This document shows positions 61,439-64,000 of a stretch of DNA of 64,000 bases, in pieces (the first letter of the stretch is position 1; each line of letters begins with the position of its first letter). A model generated the notes under the pieces. It was not told the DNA's origin and made no database searches. It worked only from the letters and a program-made list of their open reading frames with translations. The position numbers were made by a program, and so were the translations under genes. This DNA is from Maribellus comscasis (GTDB lineage Bacteria > Bacteroidota > Bacteroidia > Bacteroidales > Prolixibacteraceae). The DNA lies in contig NZ_CP046401.1 in NCBI RefSeq assembly GCF_009762775.1, positions 3,782,001 to 3,846,000 on the forward strand. Reading direction: 5' to 3'.

Positions 61439-62869
61439 TTACGCCGGCATATCCGGCAGAGTCCAGCCATCGCGGTATTTGTGCTTTATTAAATTGTTGG
61501 CGAATTCTTTAGCAGGAATAGTTTCGCGTCTGCTGACTCTAAGCTCGTCGCTGTCGCTTATGTTGGTAAAGGTCATGTTTGGCCCATCCCAATGAAGGAC
61601 TTTGTTGAGCGACTGAAGCCGGGTTGACAGCACTCCCATAACTACCATCTCGTTAAACGGACCAGCATCTTTAAAATCGGATGCGGTTGGTATACGGTTT
61701 TCGGGGCTTTCCTTACATGCCCGAATCCAATCCAGTTCATGCCCTTCGATACGCCTTTCTGTTTGCGGAACATTTGGAACTCTCCCCGAAAGCAGAATTG
61801 GATCGGTTCCGTATTCGCCACATACCAATGTATCTTTGCTTCCATGGAAGATAACACCAGAGTTTTGTCTTCTGTCTGCCGGCCAGTTTTCCGGTAAACG
61901 CGGGGTAAGACCACCATCGTACCAGGTTACTTTTACTTCAGGCAGGTTAATTTTAACATTGGCCGTTTTTTGGCGTGCCGGGAATGTAAGATGAACAATT
62001 TCTGCATTGGGAGCTCCGTCGGAAGTAAAAGGTGTTGAGCTTCCCACCACTTTTGTGGGGTATCTCAGTTTCATCGCTGTAAAAACAGGGTGCATTACAT
62101 GGCAGGCCATATCGCCGAGTGCGCCGGTCCCAAAATCCCACCAGCCACGCCAAACCCACGGATGGTAGGCCGAATTATAAGGACGGTACTCTGCCGGGCC
62201 AATAAATAAATCCCATTTCAATTCACTCGGTACGGACATTTTTTCTTCCGGTGCTGAAAGGCCCTGTGGCCAAATCGGTCGATTGGTGTAAGCTTCCACT
62301 TCTTTTACTTCACCTATTTCACCATTCCAAATCCATTCACAAATAAGTTTAACTCCTTCTGCAGAAGAACCCTGGTTTCCCATTTGTGTGGCAACCTTAT
62401 GTTTTGCTGCCAGTTTAGTTAATAGTCTTGATTCATACACACTATGGGTTAATGGTTTTTGAGTATATGCATGTTTTCCCATCGCAATAGCATTGGCGGT
62501 AATAATGGCATGGGTATGATCTGCAGTTGCACACATAATGGCATCGATTGATTTTCCCATTTCATCGTACATTTTACGCCAATCGTAATACCTGGCAGCT
62601 TTTGGGTAGGCTTTAAACACTTCGGGAACATTAATTCTTCCTCCGGTTGTCCAGTCTACGTCGCACAGGGCAACGATGTTTTCATTTGCCATCCTGCTGA
62701 GATTTCCTTTTCCCATACCACCGATACCGATTCCTGCAATGTTCAGTTTGTCACTGGGCGCCTTATGTCCAAGTCCGGCAATGGTGTTTGACGGGACAAT
62801 AGAAAATCCCGCCGCGGCAGTTGCTGTTGTTGAAATAAAATTCCTCCTGGATAAGTTGTTGTTTTTCAT
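61439..62869 (-). CDS. Tat-exported Gfo/Idh/MocA family oxidoreductase
   Basis: A 476-residue NAD(P)-dependent or self-cofactored sugar oxidoreductase carrying a twin-arginine signal (LSRRNFISTTATAAAGFSIV), so it is exported folded, often with its cofactor bound. The Rossmann motif is IAGIGIGGMGKGNL near residue 44. TQKPLTHSVYESRLL takes the place of the usual EKP motif (QKP here). The C-terminal domain is long, about 120 residues more than cytoplasmic relatives. It could oxidise a periplasmic glycoside, perhaps to a 3-keto form. The terminator at 61368 closes it; a long non-coding stretch lies upstream. Confidence 0.92.
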   Translation of the reverse strand: MKNNNLSRRNFISTTATAAAGFSIVPSNTIAGLGHKAPSDKLNIAGIGIGGMGKGNLSRMANENIVALCDVDWTTGGRINVPEVFKAYPKAARYYDWRKMYDEMGKSIDAIMCATADHTHAIITANAIAMGKHAYTQKPLTHSVYESRLLTKLAAKHKVATQMGNQGSSAEGVKLICEWIWNGEIGEVKEVEAYTNRPIWPQGLSAPEEKMSVPSELKWDLFIGPAEYRPYNSAYHPWVWRGWWDFGTGALGDMACHVMHPVFTAMKLRYPTKVVGSSTPFTSDGAPNAEIVHLTFPARQKTANVKINLPEVKVTWYDGGLTPRLPENWPADRRQNSGVIFHGSKDTLVCGEYGTDPILLSGRVPNVPQTERRIEGHELDWIRACKESPENRIPTASDFKDAGPFNEMVVMGVLSTRLQSLNKVLHWDGPNMTFTNISDSDELRVSRRETIPAKEFANNLIKHKYRDGWTLPDMPA

Positions 62870-63265
62870 TGTGATTTATTGTTTTAGTAAATGTTTAGTT
62901 CTTATTAAATTTACTTCGTTTTAACGACAAAATCAATAAATCATACAATTAGACGGCCAAAATATTGCCGGACAGAAACAATCTTGCATAAAAAAGTGAA
63001 ATAGAAGAGACCATCTGTTTATTGTTTTCAAACAAGGATGGTTTCTTGACGATGATTCAAATTAAAGTCTCTTATATCAATAAACCCTTGCAAAGTGCAC
63101 GGCTGCGGAGCTTGAATTCATAGCGTTTATTCTGATTGCTGTGAGGATAACGGTTGCTGATTAATATTTAAAGTGATATGGAAATACATCAATGTAACTC
63201 ATTTCAAAAATTTTCACTATATTCTTGAAGAAAAAACCAACGAAGAATAAAACAACGCTTATCGG
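62870..63265. other. Intergenic region between the Gfo/Idh gene and the last kinase
   Basis: 396 bases without a credible gene. A hairpin at 63010-63042 (ACCATC...GATGGT with inner TGTTT...AAACA) has no T tail. No clean TTG/TAnnTTTG promoter was found for either flanking gene. An in-frame TAA at 63248 bounds the kinase start. Confidence 0.6.
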
Positions 63266-64000
63266 ATGACTAGACAAAACAAATTCCTTCATATTATTGA
63301 AAATTTTAATGATGTTATTTGGACTATTGACATCAAAACCGGTCGGTTTACTTATGTCAGTCCTTCGGTAACAAAACTTTTTGGATATACATTGGATGAA
63401 GCTTTGGAAGGCGTTTTTGACGCCAATCCGAACAATAATGAAAGCTACAAAGCAACGCAGCAAAAAATACTTTTAGAAATAGAAAAGCTTGTTTATTCGG
63501 GGCGTGAGTATTCTGATATGCAATTCGAATATCAAATGCCAGATAAAAGCGGAATACAGATTTGGGTAGAAACGGAGGTTCGAATCCTGAAAGAGGACGG
63601 TCAGCCCAAAGAAATACTGGGTATTACCCGGAATATTGAAGAAAGAAAGAGGGTGGACTCGATATTGAAGAATTATGCAAATGAATTGGAAAAGTTAAAC
63701 ACTCAAAAAGATCTGTTTTTAAAAGTTCTGGCCCACGATTTAAGAAGTCCATTTCATTCTTTGCTCGGATTTTCAAACCATATTATCGAGACCTTTGATG
63801 AAAGCAACCCGGATGAAACCAAGGAAAAACTGAAGTTATTAAATCAAAATATTTACAGTACATTCCATTTGCTTGAAGATTTGCTTTTGTGGACAAAAAA
63901 TCAATCCGGGAAATTAGTTTCTGTTTATAAAAATATCTCTTTTAACGATTTGTGCGAAGACGTATTAGAAAATGTAAATTCAGATTCCAAGAGTATTCAA
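63266..64000 (+). CDS. PAS domain sensor histidine kinase, N-terminal part
   Basis: The gene runs off the window; 245 codons are present with no stop. A PAS domain covers about residues 8-125 (ENFNDVIWTIDIKTGRFTYVS, then GYTLDEALEG) and ends in a PAC-type GITRNIEERKR. After a short coiled coil, VLAHDLRSPFHSLLGFSNHI is the dimerisation/phosphoacceptor helix with His157. No membrane segment or signal peptide is seen, so sensing is cytoplasmic, perhaps of redox, a ligand or energy state. The HATPase domain lies past base 64000. The start at ATG 63266 is the first after the in-frame stop at 63248. Confidence 0.85.
   Translation, partial: MTRQNKFLHIIENFNDVIWTIDIKTGRFTYVSPSVTKLFGYTLDEALEGVFDANPNNNESYKATQQKILLEIEKLVYSGREYSDMQFEYQMPDKSGIQIWVETEVRILKEDGQPKEILGITRNIEERKRVDSILKNYANELEKLNTQKDLFLKVLAHDLRSPFHSLLGFSNHIIETFDESNPDETKEKLKLLNQNIYSTFHLLEDLLLWTKNQSGKLVSVYKNISFNDLCEDVLENVNSDSKSIQ

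Noticed and set aside
63575..63588. GGTTCGAATCC, a T-loop-like tRNA motif
   Set aside because: It lies inside the open PAS kinase frame, and no acceptor or anticodon arm can be folded around it.
1..64000. CRISPR arrays, insertion sequences, prophage genes
   Set aside because: No regularly spaced repeats, transposase or integrase motifs, or phage structural genes were seen; repeats found were single hairpins.

Overview
The window reads as chromosomal DNA of a free-living, polysaccharide-degrading member of the Bacteroidota, probably near the Marinilabiliales/Prolixibacteraceae (the order is an inference from gene style, not a search result). Support for the phylum: most genes lack a strong Shine-Dalgarno sequence, several upstream regions carry the Bacteroidota promoter (TTG, about 17-20 bases, TAnnTTTG), and the gene set includes a DUF5916 outer-membrane protein, a DUF4369/TlpA-type lipoprotein, DUF1080 and DUF1593 proteins and an sdhCAB operon in Bacteroidetes order. 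There is no rRNA, tRNA, CRISPR array, insertion sequence or phage gene. The window opens on the last residues of a sensor kinase and closes inside another sensor kinase.

Layout. 0-2.5 kb: serS and a CHAD protein. 2.4-10.2 kb: a minus-strand catabolic operon, transcribed GH88 hydrolase, sugar isomerase, PL11-type rhamnogalacturonan lyase, Gfo/Idh oxidoreductase, SDR, a two-helix membrane protein and a sodium:solute symporter. It degrades pectin side structures without SusC/SusD. 10.4-15.3 kb: DUF5916 protein, folK, sppA. 15.3-19.5 kb: a minus-strand glycine betaine/proline ABC importer headed by an outer-membrane porin gene. 19.9-25.1 kb: lpxK-punA overlap, an SMP-30 lipoprotein, a PrsW protease with a partner membrane protein, and a PLP-dependent dehydratase. 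25.1-25.8 kb: a VapBC toxin-antitoxin pair beside 485 non-coding bases. 26.2-38.5 kb: housekeeping genes (cls, ribD, prmC, ribF, lpxH, KAS III, rmuC, a peroxiredoxin), several packed tail to tail with overlapping stop codons. 38.5-42.1 kb: ElaA-like acetyltransferase, GntP-type permease, and a corrinoid protein plus homocysteine methyltransferase pair. 42.1-45.6 kb: a minus-strand envelope cassette (LolA-like protein, exported YidD-like protein, two TPR proteins ending in a two-helix membrane domain, and a third helical secreted protein). 46.3-51 kb: CobW-like GTPase and sdhCAB. 51-55 kb: a conserved hypothetical, agmatine deiminase-like, CPBP protease and DUF1080 genes. 55.1-58.3 kb: BtpA, an NfeD-LytTR fusion, NfeD and a band-7/SPFH protein. 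58.3-64 kb: a DUF1593 hydrolase, a mutarotase lipoprotein, a cobalamin-riboswitch-like element with no sense gene behind it, a Tat-exported Gfo/Idh protein, and the start of a PAS histidine kinase.

Most worth following: the cobalamin-riboswitch-like element at 61.1-61.4 kb, which ends in a terminator and points only at the 3' end of a convergent gene; the NfeD protein fused to a LytTR DNA-binding domain next to a second NfeD and SPFH pair; and the LolA-like/YidD/TPR envelope cassette.
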